A DNA stretch of 64,000 nucleotides from Frigidibacter sp. ROC022 (GCF_024723735.1 NZ_JANQDU010000004.1:62001-126000); one strand, 5' to 3'. Positions 48,638-57,726 are shown, numbered from the stretch's first letter. Numbers and translations: made by a program. The notes: generated from the letters alone by a model not told the origin.

Positions 48638-50182
48638 TCAGGTCACGCGGCGTCTGATCGAACGCGTTTCGGCGATCTTCGCGCTGTTGGCGTGCATCCA
48701 GTTCAGCGTGTCGGCAAAGGGCATCGGGGCGGCGACGCCGAAACCCTGCACCGTGCCGCAGCCCAATTGTGCCAGCATCGCGTGCTCTCCGATGGTCTCG
48801 ACCCCTTCGGCCAGGGTCTGGAGACCCAGCCGCTCGGCCATAGACAGGATGGCTGCGACCATGTCCTGCTGCCCGCGGTCCTGATCAATTCTGCTCACGA
48901 AGGAGCGGTCGATCTTGATCCGGTGAACGTCAAAGCGGCGGATCGCGGCAATCGAGGCGGTGCCGGTGCCGAAATCGTCCAGGTCGATGGCGACGCCCAT
49001 CCCGGACAGCTGGGCGATGTTGCGGGTCATCACGTCTTCGGTGGAGGGCGTCAGGACCGTTTCGAGGATTTCGATGCAGAGACGTTCCGGCTTCAGGTCG
49101 AATCGGTCCAGTTCCCAGCGGACATGGTCGGGCAGAGCCGGATTGCGCAATTCCTCCTCGCCCAGGTTGACCGACACGGTCGGCACCTCCAGCCCGACCC
49201 GGTGCCAGTCGCGCAGCGCGGTCAGCGAGCGGTGCAGCATCAGCGTGCCCAGCTGGTCCATCCGGCCGGCGGCGCCGACGGCGGGCAGAAACTCGGCGGG
49301 GGACAGGACGCCATGCTTGGGATGAACCCAGCGGGCCAGCGCCTCGAACCCTGCGACTTCGCCGGTGTCGGTGGAAATCTGCGGCTGGAACCAAGCCTGT
49401 ATCTGATCGTTTTCGAGCGCATTGACCACGTCCAGGGTCAGCAGCGGGGTGCCGACACGGCCGCGTTTCTCGGCCGCATTATGGGCCCGGATCGAGCCCG
49501 GACCCTGCTGCCGCGCAACTGCCAGCGCCAGTTCTGCGGCCTCCAGCATCCGGGTGCCGTTGGCGGCGTCGATCTGGCGCGGCAGGACGAAGCCGACCGT
49601 CACCGAGACATAGACCCGCATCGCGTTGATCGAGATCGGTTCGGCCACGGCAGATTGCATCCGTGCCGCCAGCTGGATGGCGGTTTCCAGATTGGCGCTG
49701 CGCAGCGCTGCCGGGATCACCGCGAAGGTGCTGTCATCCAGCCGCGCGACGATATCGGTGTCGCGCAGCACCGATTGCAGACGCTCGGCAACCCGCTGGA
49801 CGATCTCGTCCAGCGCGGCGGCGCCATGGGTACGGCGCAGGGCGGCGAATTCGTCGATGCCGACCGCAAAGCAGGCCGTTGCGCGGCCGTTGCGCGGTGC
49901 CTCGGCCAGAAGCAGTTCCATCTCGGCCGTCGCGCCCTGGCGCAGCGGCAGCCCGGTCAGCCCGTCTAGCTGTCGGCCCTGAAAGGTCTGCGCATTGGTG
50001 ACCGAGGCCAGCGCGATGACGGCCGGGATCGACAGGCCGGCGATCAGCAGCAGCCCCTCGCCGCCGAACCAGTATCCCATCAGCATGGCGCCGGACAGCA
50101 GCGCCAGACCCTGCGGCCCGGCCAGCACCTGCCGCAGGCCGTTGAAGAGATGTCTCGGCAGTCCAAGTGTTTCGTCGGTCAT
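48638..50182 (-). CDS. c-di-GMP phosphodiesterase with degenerate GGDEF and EAL domains
   Basis: The 514-residue protein has two N-terminal membrane helices (about 15-65), then a GGDEF-like domain whose active loop reads RLDDSTFAV, so the GGDEF signature is lost, and an EAL domain with GFEALARW, AIDLDDFGTGTAS and HRIKIDRSFVS, the catalytic acidic residues retained. It is expected to degrade c-di-GMP and not to make it; the GGDEF part may be regulatory. The start at 50182 skips 17 codons without conservation. Confidence 0.9.
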   Translation of the reverse strand: MTDETLGLPRHLFNGLRQVLAGPQGLALLSGAMLMGYWFGGEGLLLIAGLSIPAVIALASVTNAQTFQGRQLDGLTGLPLRQGATAEMELLLAEAPRNGRATACFAVGIDEFAALRRTHGAAALDEIVQRVAERLQSVLRDTDIVARLDDSTFAVIPAALRSANLETAIQLAARMQSAVAEPISINAMRVYVSVTVGFVLPRQIDAANGTRMLEAAELALAVARQQGPGSIRAHNAAEKRGRVGTPLLTLDVVNALENDQIQAWFQPQISTDTGEVAGFEALARWVHPKHGVLSPAEFLPAVGAAGRMDQLGTLMLHRSLTALRDWHRVGLEVPTVSVNLGEEELRNPALPDHVRWELDRFDLKPERLCIEILETVLTPSTEDVMTRNIAQLSGMGVAIDLDDFGTGTASIAAIRRFDVHRIKIDRSFVSRIDQDRGQQDMVAAILSMAERLGLQTLAEGVETIGEHAMLAQLGCGTVQGFGVAAPMPFADTLNWMHANSAKIAETRSIRRRVT

Positions 50183-50321
50183 GGCTGTGCGTCCTTGTCC
50201 CCAACCCCGACCCCACGGGGCTTTGGATGCCAACCTAGAAGAGAGCCGACACCAGTCGGTTAACGCGACACCGGCAGTTGTGTCGCATTTTCGGCAAATC
50301 CGGTTTCGGGGACGCCGGTCG

Positions 50322-51173
50322 TCAGCCGGCGGGGTCGCCGTCGCCCGCCGGGCCCAGCGTCAGCCCGGCAAAGTCGAACAGCTTCGGGTCCAGCAGATGC
50401 GAGGGCCGGGCGTTCATCAGCGCCCGGAACATCTTTTGCCGTCGCCCCGGATGCGCCTTTTCCCAGCCGTCGATCAGGGTCTTGATCTGCTGCCGTTGCA
50501 GCCCTTCCTGGCTGCCGCAGAGATCGCAGGGAATGATCGGATAGGCCATAGCCCGGGCGAAACGGTCGCAATCGGCTTCGGCCACATGGGCCAGCGGGCG
50601 CAGAACGAAGAGGTCGCCCTCTTCGTTGACCAGCTTCGGCGGCATCGTCGCCAGCCGCGAGCCGTGGAACAGGTTCAGGAAGAAGGTTTCGAGAATGTCG
50701 TCGCGGTGGTGGCCCAGGACCACCGCCGAACAGCCCTCTTCCCGGGCGATCCGGTAAAGGTTGCCGCGCCGCAGCCGCGAGCAGAGCGCGCAATAGGTCC
50801 GGCCCTCCGGCACCTTGTCCAGGACGATGGAATAGGTGTCCTGGTATTCGATCCGGTGCGGCACGCCCATTCTGCTCAGGAACTCGGGCAGGACGGTGGC
50901 CGGAAAGCCGGGCTGGCCCTGATCGAGGTTGCAGGCCAGCAGATCGACCGGCAGCAGGCCGCGCCATTTCAACTCGTGCAGGATCGCCAGCAGCGTGTAG
51001 CTGTCCTTGCCGCCCGACAGGCAGACCAGCCAGCGATCGCCCTTGCGGACCATGCCGTACTGTTCCACGGCCTCGCGCACATCCTGCACCAGCCGTTTGC
51101 GCAGCTTGCGGAATTCGGTGCTTTTCGGGGCACCGTGGAACAGCGGATGGATGTCGTCGCCCTCGTCAAGCAT
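50322..51173 (-). CDS. ttcA: tRNA 2-thiocytidine(32) synthetase TtcA
   Basis: The 283-residue protein has the PP-loop [14 protein letters not shown], a [13 protein letters not shown] motif and a second CxxC in PCDLCGSQ. These Cys residues hold a 4Fe-4S cluster in TtcA, which makes 2-thiocytidine at position 32 of some tRNAs. The start at 51173 ([12 protein letters not shown]) gives the usual length. Confidence 0.95.
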   Translation of the reverse strand: MLDEGDDIHPLFHGAPKSTEFRKLRKRLVQDVREAVEQYGMVRKGDRWLVCLSGGKDSYTLLAILHELKWRGLLPVDLLACNLDQGQPGFPATVLPEFLSRMGVPHRIEYQDTYSIVLDKVPEGRTYCALCSRLRRGNLYRIAREEGCSAVVLGHHRDDILETFFLNLFHGSRLATMPPKLVNEEGDLFVLRPLAHVAEADCDRFARAMAYPIIPCDLCGSQEGLQRQQIKTLIDGWEKAHPGRRQKMFRALMNARPSHLLDPKLFDFAGLTLGPAGDGDPAG

Positions 51174-51308
51174 GGCGCCGGGGTATCCTATGGGATGGCG
51201 TCGGGCAAGCCATTGCGGGGGGCTGCCGCAGCGGGCGCGGGGTCCGGAATCCCGCACGCGACGCCCTGATGCCGGCGTGCTACCTTGCGGTATTCAGGAG
51301 AGGTGGCC

Positions 51309-51857
51309 ATGGCCGGTATCGAAGAGCTGGAGAGCAAGATTCTCAAAGCGGTGGGCGAGGCCGAGAAGGGCCTCTCCAAGTTGCAGATGGACCTCGGCGT
51401 CGTCGCGAAGAAGCTGAAGGAGCCATCCGTCGATCAGGCCAAGGCCCTGGCCGCGATGAAGAAGGTCTATGCCTTCATGGGCAAGTACACGGCCGTGACC
51501 AAGATCCAGTCGTCGAAGGTCTTCGATCAGCTGTCGCCCAAGGCGCAGGCCAAGGTTGTCTGGATGGACAAGGTCATGGCCGAGCTGCTGAAGCAGGCGG
51601 ACCAGCTCAAGCAGGCGCAGAAAGAGTCCAAATGGGACCCGGACAAGAAAAAGCCGATGCTGCTCAAGGTGCTCAAGCAGCGGGTCCGCGAGGCGCCGCA
51701 GATGCCGCGCGGCGTCGGCACGCTGGTCAAGACCATCGAAAAGGGCAAGGATCTGGGCGGTTTCGACGGCGCCTCGATCGGCTTCTTGCCGATGGCGATC
51801 ATGTTGTGGATGATCTGGGATACGATCACGCGGGCCTTGAAGTCGAAACCGCGCTGA
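51309..51857 (+). CDS. alpha-helical protein of unknown family, paralogue 1
   Basis: I do not recognise this 182-residue protein. It is basic, mostly helical, with many Lys and Leu and few aromatic residues, plus a short hydrophobic stretch near the C-terminus (LPMAIMLWMIWDTITRAL). AGGAG is placed eight bases before the ATG. The next gene is a clear paralogue: both begin with a helix of the type KILKAVGEAEKGLSKL and share the sizes and the C-terminal hydrophobic part. Between ttcA and yidD-rnpA, they are divergent from ttcA. Confidence 0.72.
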   Translation: MAGIEELESKILKAVGEAEKGLSKLQMDLGVVAKKLKEPSVDQAKALAAMKKVYAFMGKYTAVTKIQSSKVFDQLSPKAQAKVVWMDKVMAELLKQADQLKQAQKESKWDPDKKKPMLLKVLKQRVREAPQMPRGVGTLVKTIEKGKDLGGFDGASIGFLPMAIMLWMIWDTITRALKSKPR

Positions 51858-51924
51858 GGCCCGGGATCGGCCCCTCGGTTCGCGCCGGGCAGGTCCGGAC
51901 AGCAAAGGACACCCATTGCCGGGC

Positions 51925-52476
51925 ATGGAAAAGATCGAGACCAAGGTCCTCAAGGCCGTCGGAGATGCGCAAAAGGCGATGGCGCGACTGATGACAGAGC
52001 TGCGGCCGCTGGTGTCCAATGTCCGCCGGGGCGAGATCGATGGTGGCCTTGCCGTAAAGCTCTACAAGCGTGCCAAGGCGACGCTGGGCAGGTTCGGCAA
52101 GGTGACGAGGCTGCGGGACCATCCGGTGTTTCCCAGGCTCTCGGAGGCGGTGCGGGCACAGGTCGATTGGATCAGCATGCTGATGACCGGGCTGCTGCAG
52201 TTGAAGGCGCGGCTGGACAAGGCCCGCAAGCAATCGAAGCTCTATGTGAGCCGGAAATGGCGGATGCATCTGAAAGTGGCCCGCGAAGCGGTGCGGGCCG
52301 CGCCGCAGGTGCCGCCGAAGCTCCGGGCGATGATGAAGAAGGCCGAAAAGGCAAAGGACGATTTCGAGGACGCCGACAGGGTGCCCTATGTGCCGATGTC
52401 ATTGCTGCTGGTGCAACTGGCCGATGCAATCTCGAAAGGGTTGAAGACGCGCCCCCGTATCGCGGCGCGGGTCTGA
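51925..52476 (+). CDS. alpha-helical protein of unknown family, paralogue 2
   Basis: This 183-residue protein resembles its neighbour: METKV-like start with KVLKAVGDAQKAMARL, a central basic helix-rich part (RLDKARKQSKLYVSRKWR), APQVPPKLRAMMKKAEKAKDDFEDAD, and a C-terminal SLLLVQLADAISKGLK. The shared segment around REAPQMPRGVGTLVKTIEKGKD in paralogue 1 is clear. A tandem duplication is the simplest history. A TTG at 51916 is an alternative start. Function is unknown. Confidence 0.7.
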   Translation: MEKIETKVLKAVGDAQKAMARLMTELRPLVSNVRRGEIDGGLAVKLYKRAKATLGRFGKVTRLRDHPVFPRLSEAVRAQVDWISMLMTGLLQLKARLDKARKQSKLYVSRKWRMHLKVAREAVRAAPQVPPKLRAMMKKAEKAKDDFEDADRVPYVPMSLLLVQLADAISKGLKTRPRIAARV

Positions 52477-52486
52477 AGGCGCAGGA

Positions 52487-52708
52487 TCAGTCGGGGACGT
52501 TGTCGATGCCGGAACCGCCCCAGGGATGGCAGCGTCCGATCCGGCGGATCGCCAGCCAGGTGCCCTTGATGCCGCCGTGCTTCTCCAGCGCCTCCAGCGC
52601 ATAGGCCGAGCAGGTCGGTTGATAGCGGCAGCCGTGCCCGACCCAGGGGCTGAGCAGCAGCCGATAGGCCCGCACCGGCACGGCCAGGACATGCGCCAGC
52701 GGGCTCAT
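52487..52708 (-). CDS. yidD: membrane protein insertion efficiency factor YidD
   Basis: The 73-residue protein shows RAYRLLLSPWVGHGCRYQP, then TCSAYALEALEKHG and RIGRCHPWGGSG with the conserved Cys residues. YidD aids YidC-dependent insertion. Its ATG overlaps the stop of rnpA by four bases. Confidence 0.95.
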   Translation of the reverse strand: MSPLAHVLAVPVRAYRLLLSPWVGHGCRYQPTCSAYALEALEKHGGIKGTWLAIRRIGRCHPWGGSGIDNVPD

Positions 52709-53145
52709 CCATGCACCCGTTCAAGGGCGCGGCGCAGCTCTTCCCGCATCAGGGCAAAGTCGCGTGTCGCGGTGGCCTCGCGGCGTCCGACCAGCACGTA
52801 ATCCCAGCCCGGACGGCCATGGGTGGCAAGGTCGAGCCGGGCAATCTCGCGCAGGCGGCGCTTGGCGCGGTTGCGGGCGACGGCATTGCCGACCTTCTTG
52901 GAGCAGGTGAAGCCGACGCGGATGCCCTGCCGGGCATCGGCGCGGTCCCGGGCCTGGAGCAGGAAGCCCGGTGTCGCCTGGCGTCGGGCCGAGGCGGCGC
53001 GCAGGAAATCGGGCCGGTGGCGCAGCCTTTGCAATGCGGCCTTCGTTGCGCCAGCGCTCTTGCCGGTCTCCGGACAAACGGAAACCGCCGGGGCGACCGC
53101 GGCCCCGGCATCTCTGCCTGCCTCAGCCTTCCCCGGCGGTGTCAT
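52705..53145 (-). CDS. rnpA: ribonuclease P protein component
   Basis: The 146-residue protein ends with the RnpA core: RIGVGFTCSKKVG-like (RVGFTCSKKVGNAVARNRAK), then RRLREIARL, the RNR motif that binds RNase P RNA. The first 40 residues are an extension common in Rhodobacterales. It lies between rpmH and yidD. Confidence 0.95.
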   Translation of the reverse strand: MTPPGKAEAGRDAGAAVAPAVSVCPETGKSAGATKAALQRLRHRPDFLRAASARRQATPGFLLQARDRADARQGIRVGFTCSKKVGNAVARNRAKRRLREIARLDLATHGRPGWDYVLVGRREATATRDFALMREELRRALERVHG

Positions 53146-53168
53146 CTCATTCGCCTTTCGGGCTGGCC

Positions 53169-53303
53169 TCAGGCCGAAAGCACCTTGCGGCCGCGGGCGC
53201 GGCGGGCATTGAGAACCCGGCGACCACCTTTGGTGGCCATGCGGGCGCGGAAACCATGGCGGCGGGCGCGCACCAGCTTCGAGGGTTGGTAAGTCCGTTT
53301 CAT
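53169..53303 (-). CDS. rpmH: 50S ribosomal protein L34
   Basis: The 44-residue protein is a standard L34 ([20 protein letters not shown] at the start, then [18 protein letters not shown]). It is the first gene of rpmH-rnpA-yidD and has a good promoter upstream. Confidence 0.97.
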   Translation of the reverse strand: MKRTYQPSKLVRARRHGFRARMATKGGRRVLNARRARGRKVLSA

Positions 53304-53374
53304 CGTCTTGCTCCGTCACGCTCAGTCGACCGAATCCAATCGTCGGGTTCAGGTCGGGATAATCCGAAGCCCGC

Positions 53375-53403
53375 CGTCTAAGGGGGATGCCCGCGGTTGT
53401 CAA
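53375..53403 (-). promoter_or_regulatory. promoter of rpmH-rnpA-yidD
   Basis: On the minus strand TTGACA, 17 bases, TAGACG make a near-consensus promoter 72 bases before the rpmH ATG. Confidence 0.75.
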
Positions 53404-53563
53404 TCGCCGCCGACCGGGCCGCGGGCGGCGCGCCGTCTCCCTTCGGAGCCCGGTCCGGCGATCGGTCAGGAGCGCTGTCCCGCCGCACCTGCCCCCCTGT
53501 AAATCGTACCTTCGCTCTGCTAATCAGTGCATGTAATGGCGGTTCCCTGACGGGACGGAGTGC

Positions 53564-54967
53564 ATGTTTTTCAATACCCTTTCGGGCCGCTTCGTCGTTC
53601 TGACCACGATTTTCGTGCTTCTCGCCGAAGTGCTGATCCTTGTCCCCTCGGTGGCCCGGTACCGCGAGGACTATCTGTTGTCGCGGCTGGAACGGGCCCA
53701 GATCGCCTCGCTGGCGCTTCTGGCCAACGACATGATCGATTCCGACCTGGAAAAGGAACTGCTCAGGACCGCCGGGGTCTACAACGTCGTGCTGCGCCGC
53801 GACGAGGTCCGGCAACTGGTGCTTTCCTCGCCGATCCCCTCGCCGGTCTATGCAACCTATGATCTGCGCGATGCCAGTTCGCTGGACCTGATCCGCGATG
53901 CGATGGTGGATTTGTGGAGCGCCGAGAACCGGGTGATCCGGGTGATCGGCAACCCGGTCCAGCAGGCCGGACTGCTGATCGAGGTCACGACGGATACCGC
54001 GCCGATGCGCCGCGAAATGCTGGACTACGGCCTGCGGATACTGGTCCTCTCGGCGGTGATCTCGATCGTGACCGCGATGCTGTTGTTCCTGGCGGTGCGG
54101 CGATTCCTGGTGCGGCCGATCAAGGGCGTCGTGGGCGCGATGAAGAGCTATGCCGAGGCGCCCGAGGATGCCCGGCGGATCATCCAGCCCAAGGCCGGCA
54201 TGGTCGAACTGCGCGAGGCCGAGCAGGCGCTGGCCTCGATGCAGACCCAGCTGACCGGCGCGCTGAAGCAGAAGGAGAGACTGGCGCAACTCGGCGGCGC
54301 CATGGCCAAGGTGAACCACGACCTGCGCAACATGCTGACCACGGCGCAGCTGTTCACCGACCGGATGGAATCCTCTTCGGACCCGGTGGTCAAGCGCACG
54401 GTGCCGAAGCTGATCGGTTCGATCAACCGGGCGGTGAATCTTTGCGAGACCACGCTGGCCTTCGGCAAGACCGAAGAGCCGCCGCCGATGCTGACCCGGG
54501 TTTCACTGGCCGCGCTGGTCAACGAGGTGATGGACAGCGAACGGCTTGCGGCCGGCGACTATGACCTGTCGTTTTCCGAGGACGTGCCGACCGGCCTCGT
54601 GGTCCGCGCCGATGCCGAGCAGCTCTACCGCGTCATCGGCAATCTGGTCCGCAATGCCCGCCAGGCGATCGTTGCCTCGGGCAAGCCGGGCGAAATCTCG
54701 GTGCGTGCCACCGAGACCGACAGCGAATGGGACATCCATGTCACCGACACCGGCCCCGGCCTGCCGCCGAAAGCGCGCGAACATCTGTTCCAGCCGTTCC
54801 AGGGCGGGGTCCGCAAGGACGGCTTCGGCCTGGGCCTGGCGATCGCCGCGGAACTGACCCGCGGTCATGGCGGTCGGCTGGAGCTGCTGTCGAGCGGCCC
54901 GGAGGGCACATCCTTCGCGGTGCGGCTGCCGAAGACGCTGACCCAGCTGGAACAGGCCGCGGAATAG
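53564..54967 (+). CDS. sensor histidine kinase
   Basis: The 467-residue protein has two membrane helices (residues 6-28 and about 155-178) around a periplasmic sensor domain of about 125 residues, a HAMP-like linker, the H box KVNHDLRNMLTTAQLF, the N box NLVRNARQAIV, the G1 box DTGPGLPP and G2 GLGLAIAAELTRGHGG. No response regulator gene is adjacent, so the partner is unknown. The signal is also unknown. It reads divergently from rpmH. Confidence 0.93.
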   Translation: MFFNTLSGRFVVLTTIFVLLAEVLILVPSVARYREDYLLSRLERAQIASLALLANDMIDSDLEKELLRTAGVYNVVLRRDEVRQLVLSSPIPSPVYATYDLRDASSLDLIRDAMVDLWSAENRVIRVIGNPVQQAGLLIEVTTDTAPMRREMLDYGLRILVLSAVISIVTAMLLFLAVRRFLVRPIKGVVGAMKSYAEAPEDARRIIQPKAGMVELREAEQALASMQTQLTGALKQKERLAQLGGAMAKVNHDLRNMLTTAQLFTDRMESSSDPVVKRTVPKLIGSINRAVNLCETTLAFGKTEEPPPMLTRVSLAALVNEVMDSERLAAGDYDLSFSEDVPTGLVVRADAEQLYRVIGNLVRNARQAIVASGKPGEISVRATETDSEWDIHVTDTGPGLPPKAREHLFQPFQGGVRKDGFGLGLAIAAELTRGHGGRLELLSSGPEGTSFAVRLPKTLTQLEQAAE

Positions 54968-55064
54968 CAAGGCCTGCGAAGCCGGCAGGATCGAGGTTCC
55001 ACCACTTCACCTCGGAATCCCCTTGCATCGGTCCGGCCCGGCAGCTAAATCGCCTCCTGTCCGC

Positions 55065-55141
55065 GCGCTGGTAGCTCAGTTGGATAGAGTACTTGACTAC
55101 GAATCAAGGGGTCGGGGGTTCGAATCCTCCCCAGCGCGCCA
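55065..55141 (+). tRNA. tRNA-Arg (anticodon ACG)
   Basis: The 77-base cloverleaf has acceptor GCGCTGG with CCAGCGC, D arm GCTC, anticodon loop CTACGAA (ACG) with a CTTGA/TCAAG stem, T-loop TTCGAAT and an encoded CCA. It marks the left edge of an accessory region. Confidence 0.95.
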
Positions 55142-55306
55142 AATTCACAAATAAAACCAAGCAGTTACGGGTCGTTCGGCTTAGCTCTACATTGCCGTCG
55201 GACTTACCTAGCAACCAATTGGCAAGCAAACGCGAGCACTCGGCTCCGCCGCCGCAACCAACGTGCCAGATTTTAGCAACCCGCGTTTTGATTCAGTGGC
55301 TTGCTC

Positions 55307-56086
55307 ATGAAATACGTTTCACCCTCGGTCAAGGAGACCGCCTTCAATTGCCCGCACTGCGGGGCTTTGGCTCGCCAGTCTTGGTATTCCACTCACGCTG
55401 ACGCGATGGAGAAGGACACCCTACCCGATATCATTGCCGCCGAGAAGTTGGAGGAGTTGAGCCTCGACCATATCGAAGAGGCAGAGGTACGTGGTAGCCT
55501 GAAAAAGTGGGCCGAACGCAAGGCCACGGGACGCCCGTTCTTCGAGGAGCATTCCACATATGGAGAGAGAGACCACCTGAACAATGTCTGGATAAGCCGC
55601 TGTTTCAACTGTAGCGAAGTGGCGCTCTGGATTTGCGACCAGATGATCTACCCTCGGAGTGGTGAAGCGTCACCCGCCAATCCCGACACGCCGGACGACA
55701 TTCGCCGGGACTACGATGAGGCCAGCACTATCCTTGACCTCTCGGCCAGAGGGGCAGCAGCTCTCATCCGCCTCGGCATCCAAAAACTGTGCAAGCACCT
55801 CGGCCAACCGGGCAAGAGCATCAACGATGATATTATGGTCCTTGTTGCAGGAGGCCTCGATCCGCGCATTCAGAAGGCCCTCGATGTGGTGCGGGTCGTT
55901 GGGAACAACGCCGTTCACCCCGGTCAGATCGACCTCAAGGACGATCGAGCGACCGCGGAAAGCCTCTTCCGGCTGCTCAACTTGATCGTGGAAAAGATGA
56001 TCTCCGAACCCAAATACGTTGATGAGGTCTACGCGGCGCTCCCGGAGGAAGCACGCAAAGCGATTGAGAAGGGCGACGGCAAGTAA
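55307..56086 (+). CDS. DUF4145 domain protein with zinc ribbon
   Basis: The 259-residue protein has two CxxC pairs (FNCPHCGA near residue 15 and RCFNCSEVALW near 100), which would form a zinc ribbon, and a C-terminal helical domain with SARGAAALIRLGIQKLCKHL and VRVVGNNAVHPGQID, the DUF4145 hallmark. Such proteins lie often near restriction or other defence genes; some resemble HEPN-type folds. Its base composition is clearly lower in GC than the core genes, a sign of transfer. A TTG two codons upstream is possible. Confidence 0.87.
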   Translation: MKYVSPSVKETAFNCPHCGALARQSWYSTHADAMEKDTLPDIIAAEKLEELSLDHIEEAEVRGSLKKWAERKATGRPFFEEHSTYGERDHLNNVWISRCFNCSEVALWICDQMIYPRSGEASPANPDTPDDIRRDYDEASTILDLSARGAAALIRLGIQKLCKHLGQPGKSINDDIMVLVAGGLDPRIQKALDVVRVVGNNAVHPGQIDLKDDRATAESLFRLLNLIVEKMISEPKYVDEVYAALPEEARKAIEKGDGK

Positions 56087-56159
56087 GGCGCCCCCACAAT
56101 CCATGCTGCGAGGGCGCCTGTCGGTTCGGGCAGCGAAGGAGCACCGCCGCCGACTGGAC

Positions 56160-56243
56160 CCGATGATTTAGCGTCCGTCGGTTTCCTCAAGGACGCGCGG
56201 TTGGCAAGACCGCGTGTCGCTGCTCTGCCATTCCTGCGGCAGC
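56160..56243 (-). other. tRNA-like folded sequence
   Basis: On the minus strand GGAATGGCAGAGC resembles a D-arm, GCGGT-CTTGCCA-ACCGC forms a 5-bp anticodon-like hairpin, and GCGTCC/GGACGC (56171-56196) forms a long variable-arm-like stem. No normal T-arm with TTCGAAT is seen and the acceptor stem is poor. It may be a phage tRNA-like relic or chance folding. Confidence 0.35.
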
Positions 56244-56245
56244 GA

Positions 56246-56662
56246 CTAGAGTGACCCTCGACCCACTCCCGCACGGCGGTCAGTGGGTTGCTTGCATCCG
56301 TGACAGAGGCGGATGGCTGTCACGTCAGTGCTCCAAAACTGCGAACTGCATCGCAGGCAGACCCGCCAGCCGACGCGCCGAACCACGCGGGGCGGCGACT
56401 GGTCGAGGTCCAAGACCGGCTCGCGCCTCTTGCCTCCGTCGAACGGCCATGCCTCAAGGCGTGGCTCGCTGAACCCGAACTCGTTAGGGCGCGGCTGTGC
56501 TGGCGCTACAGCCGAGGATCGCCCCTCGCCGCCACCCTTGCCCCGAGCCGGTGCAACTCGCGGCTGTGCGGGCGGCGCTGTCGCGGCCGGGGGCGCTGTC
56601 TCGCCCCTGCGGTACGCGACCAGCCACGCAGGCTCGCCCGTCACCGCGCCCGCCCCGGCCAT
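56246..56662 (-). CDS. small phage-like protein with C-terminal zinc knuckle
   Basis: The 138-residue protein has a Pro/Ala-rich, probably disordered N-terminal half and a C-terminal RVCLRCSSQFWSTDVTAIRLCHGCK, two CxxC pairs typical of short zinc-binding proteins in prophages. A longer frame starts at GTG 56701. It overlaps the preceding small gene by 22 bases. Function is unknown. Confidence 0.55.
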   Translation of the reverse strand: MAGAGAVTGEPAWLVAYRRGETAPPAATAPPAQPRVAPARGKGGGEGRSSAVAPAQPRPNEFGFSEPRLEAWPFDGGKRREPVLDLDQSPPRVVRRVGWRVCLRCSSQFWSTDVTAIRLCHGCKQPTDRRAGVGRGSL

Positions 56663-56865
56663 TGTGCATACGCCGCCTGCCACGTTCCGTCCCGTTCCCA
56701 CTTCGTCAGACAGTCAATCGGGAAGTCCTTGGCAAGCTCGCTTGCCGCCATCTGTTCGCGGCACCTCGCCTCGAACTCCTCGAAGGGCGCGAATGGGGAC
56801 TGACGCGGCGCACGCGCTGCCTCAACCTTCGCAAGTCGTGTCAGCATTCCCCTGATCACCGCCAT
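56641..56865 (-). CDS. small hypothetical phage-like protein
   Basis: The 74-residue protein is charged and helical, with FPIDCLTKWERDGTWQAAY at its end. It follows the 43-residue gene by three bases and overlaps the zinc-knuckle gene, so the three look like one small operon. No family is recognised. Confidence 0.5.
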   Translation of the reverse strand: MAVIRGMLTRLAKVEAARAPRQSPFAPFEEFEARCREQMAASELAKDFPIDCLTKWERDGTWQAAYAQWPGRAR

Positions 56866-56868
56866 AGC

Positions 56869-57000
56869 TCAGTCGCCCAGCGCGAGCAGCGCTGCGCCAA
56901 GCTCAAGGGCGCGGCGGAAGCGACGGTCAGCCTCAGCCTTCCGCTCTTTCGCGGCGTCTTCCGCACGCTGCGCCAGCACCGGCTGTTCTGCCTGCGTCAC
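56869..57000 (-). CDS. remnant of a small helical protein next to the IS fragment
   Basis: About 43 codons from a GTG at 57000 give a charged helix (AEDAAKERKAEADRRFRRAL). The frame continues upstream into the IS fragment, so the gene may have been cut by the insertion. Support is weak. Confidence 0.35.
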   Translation of the reverse strand: MTQAEQPVLAQRAEDAAKERKAEADRRFRRALELGAALLALGD

Positions 57001-57019
57001 CGTGAAGTCTGGGACGACG

Positions 57020-57726
57020 ATAGGGGCCTCGCGGCGCTATTTCGTGTCGGAAGCCAGCGTTTACAGGGTTCTGAAGGCGCATGACCTGATCACCAGCCCG
57101 ACCTTCGTGGTCATCAAGGCAGCAGAGGAGTTCCACGAGAAGACGACCCGACCGAACCAACTCTGGCAGACCGGCTTCACCTACCTGAAGGTCATCGGCT
57201 GGGGCTGGTTCTACCTCTCGACCATCCTCGACGACTACAGCCGCTACGTCATCGCCTGGCGGCTCTGCACGACCATGAAGGCGTCGGATGCGACCGCGAC
57301 ACTGGAAGATGCTCTGGTCGCCTCCGGCTGTGATCGGGCCACAGTTGCCCACCGGCCCCGGCTGCTCAGCGACAATGGCAGCAGTTACATCTCCGGGGAA
57401 CTGGCCGACTGGCTTGCTGACGAGGGCATGGATCACGTCTGGGGCGCTCCCGCCACCCTCAGACCCAGGGCAAGATCGAGCGCTGGCATCAGACCCTGAA
57501 GAACCGCATCCTGCTTGAGAACTACTACCTGCCCGGCGCCCTGGAACAGGCGATCGGCGACTTCATCGACCACTACAACCATCACCGATACCACGAGAGC
57601 CTGGGCAACCTCGTGCCCGCCGACGTCTATCTCGGCAGGGCCGAAGCCATCCTGAAAACACGAAAGGAGATCAAAGCGAAAATCATCGAGAAGCGCCGCT
57701 TGCTGCATCGCCAGACCGCGGCATAG
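57020..57726 (+). pseudogene. truncated, frameshifted IS3-type transposase
   Basis: An integrase-core transposase is missing its N-terminal part. Recognisable are SEASVYRVLKAHDLI, LWQTGFTYLKVIGWGWFYLS, SDNGSSYISGEL and, after a frameshift near 57445, HPQTQGKIERWHQTLKNRI and NHHRYHESLGNLVPADVY. The first catalytic Asp of the DDE triad (usually QTDFTY) is Gly here. Truncation, frameshift and loss of Asp make it dead. It lies inside the tRNA-Arg island, between phage-like genes and the helicase. Confidence 0.85.
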
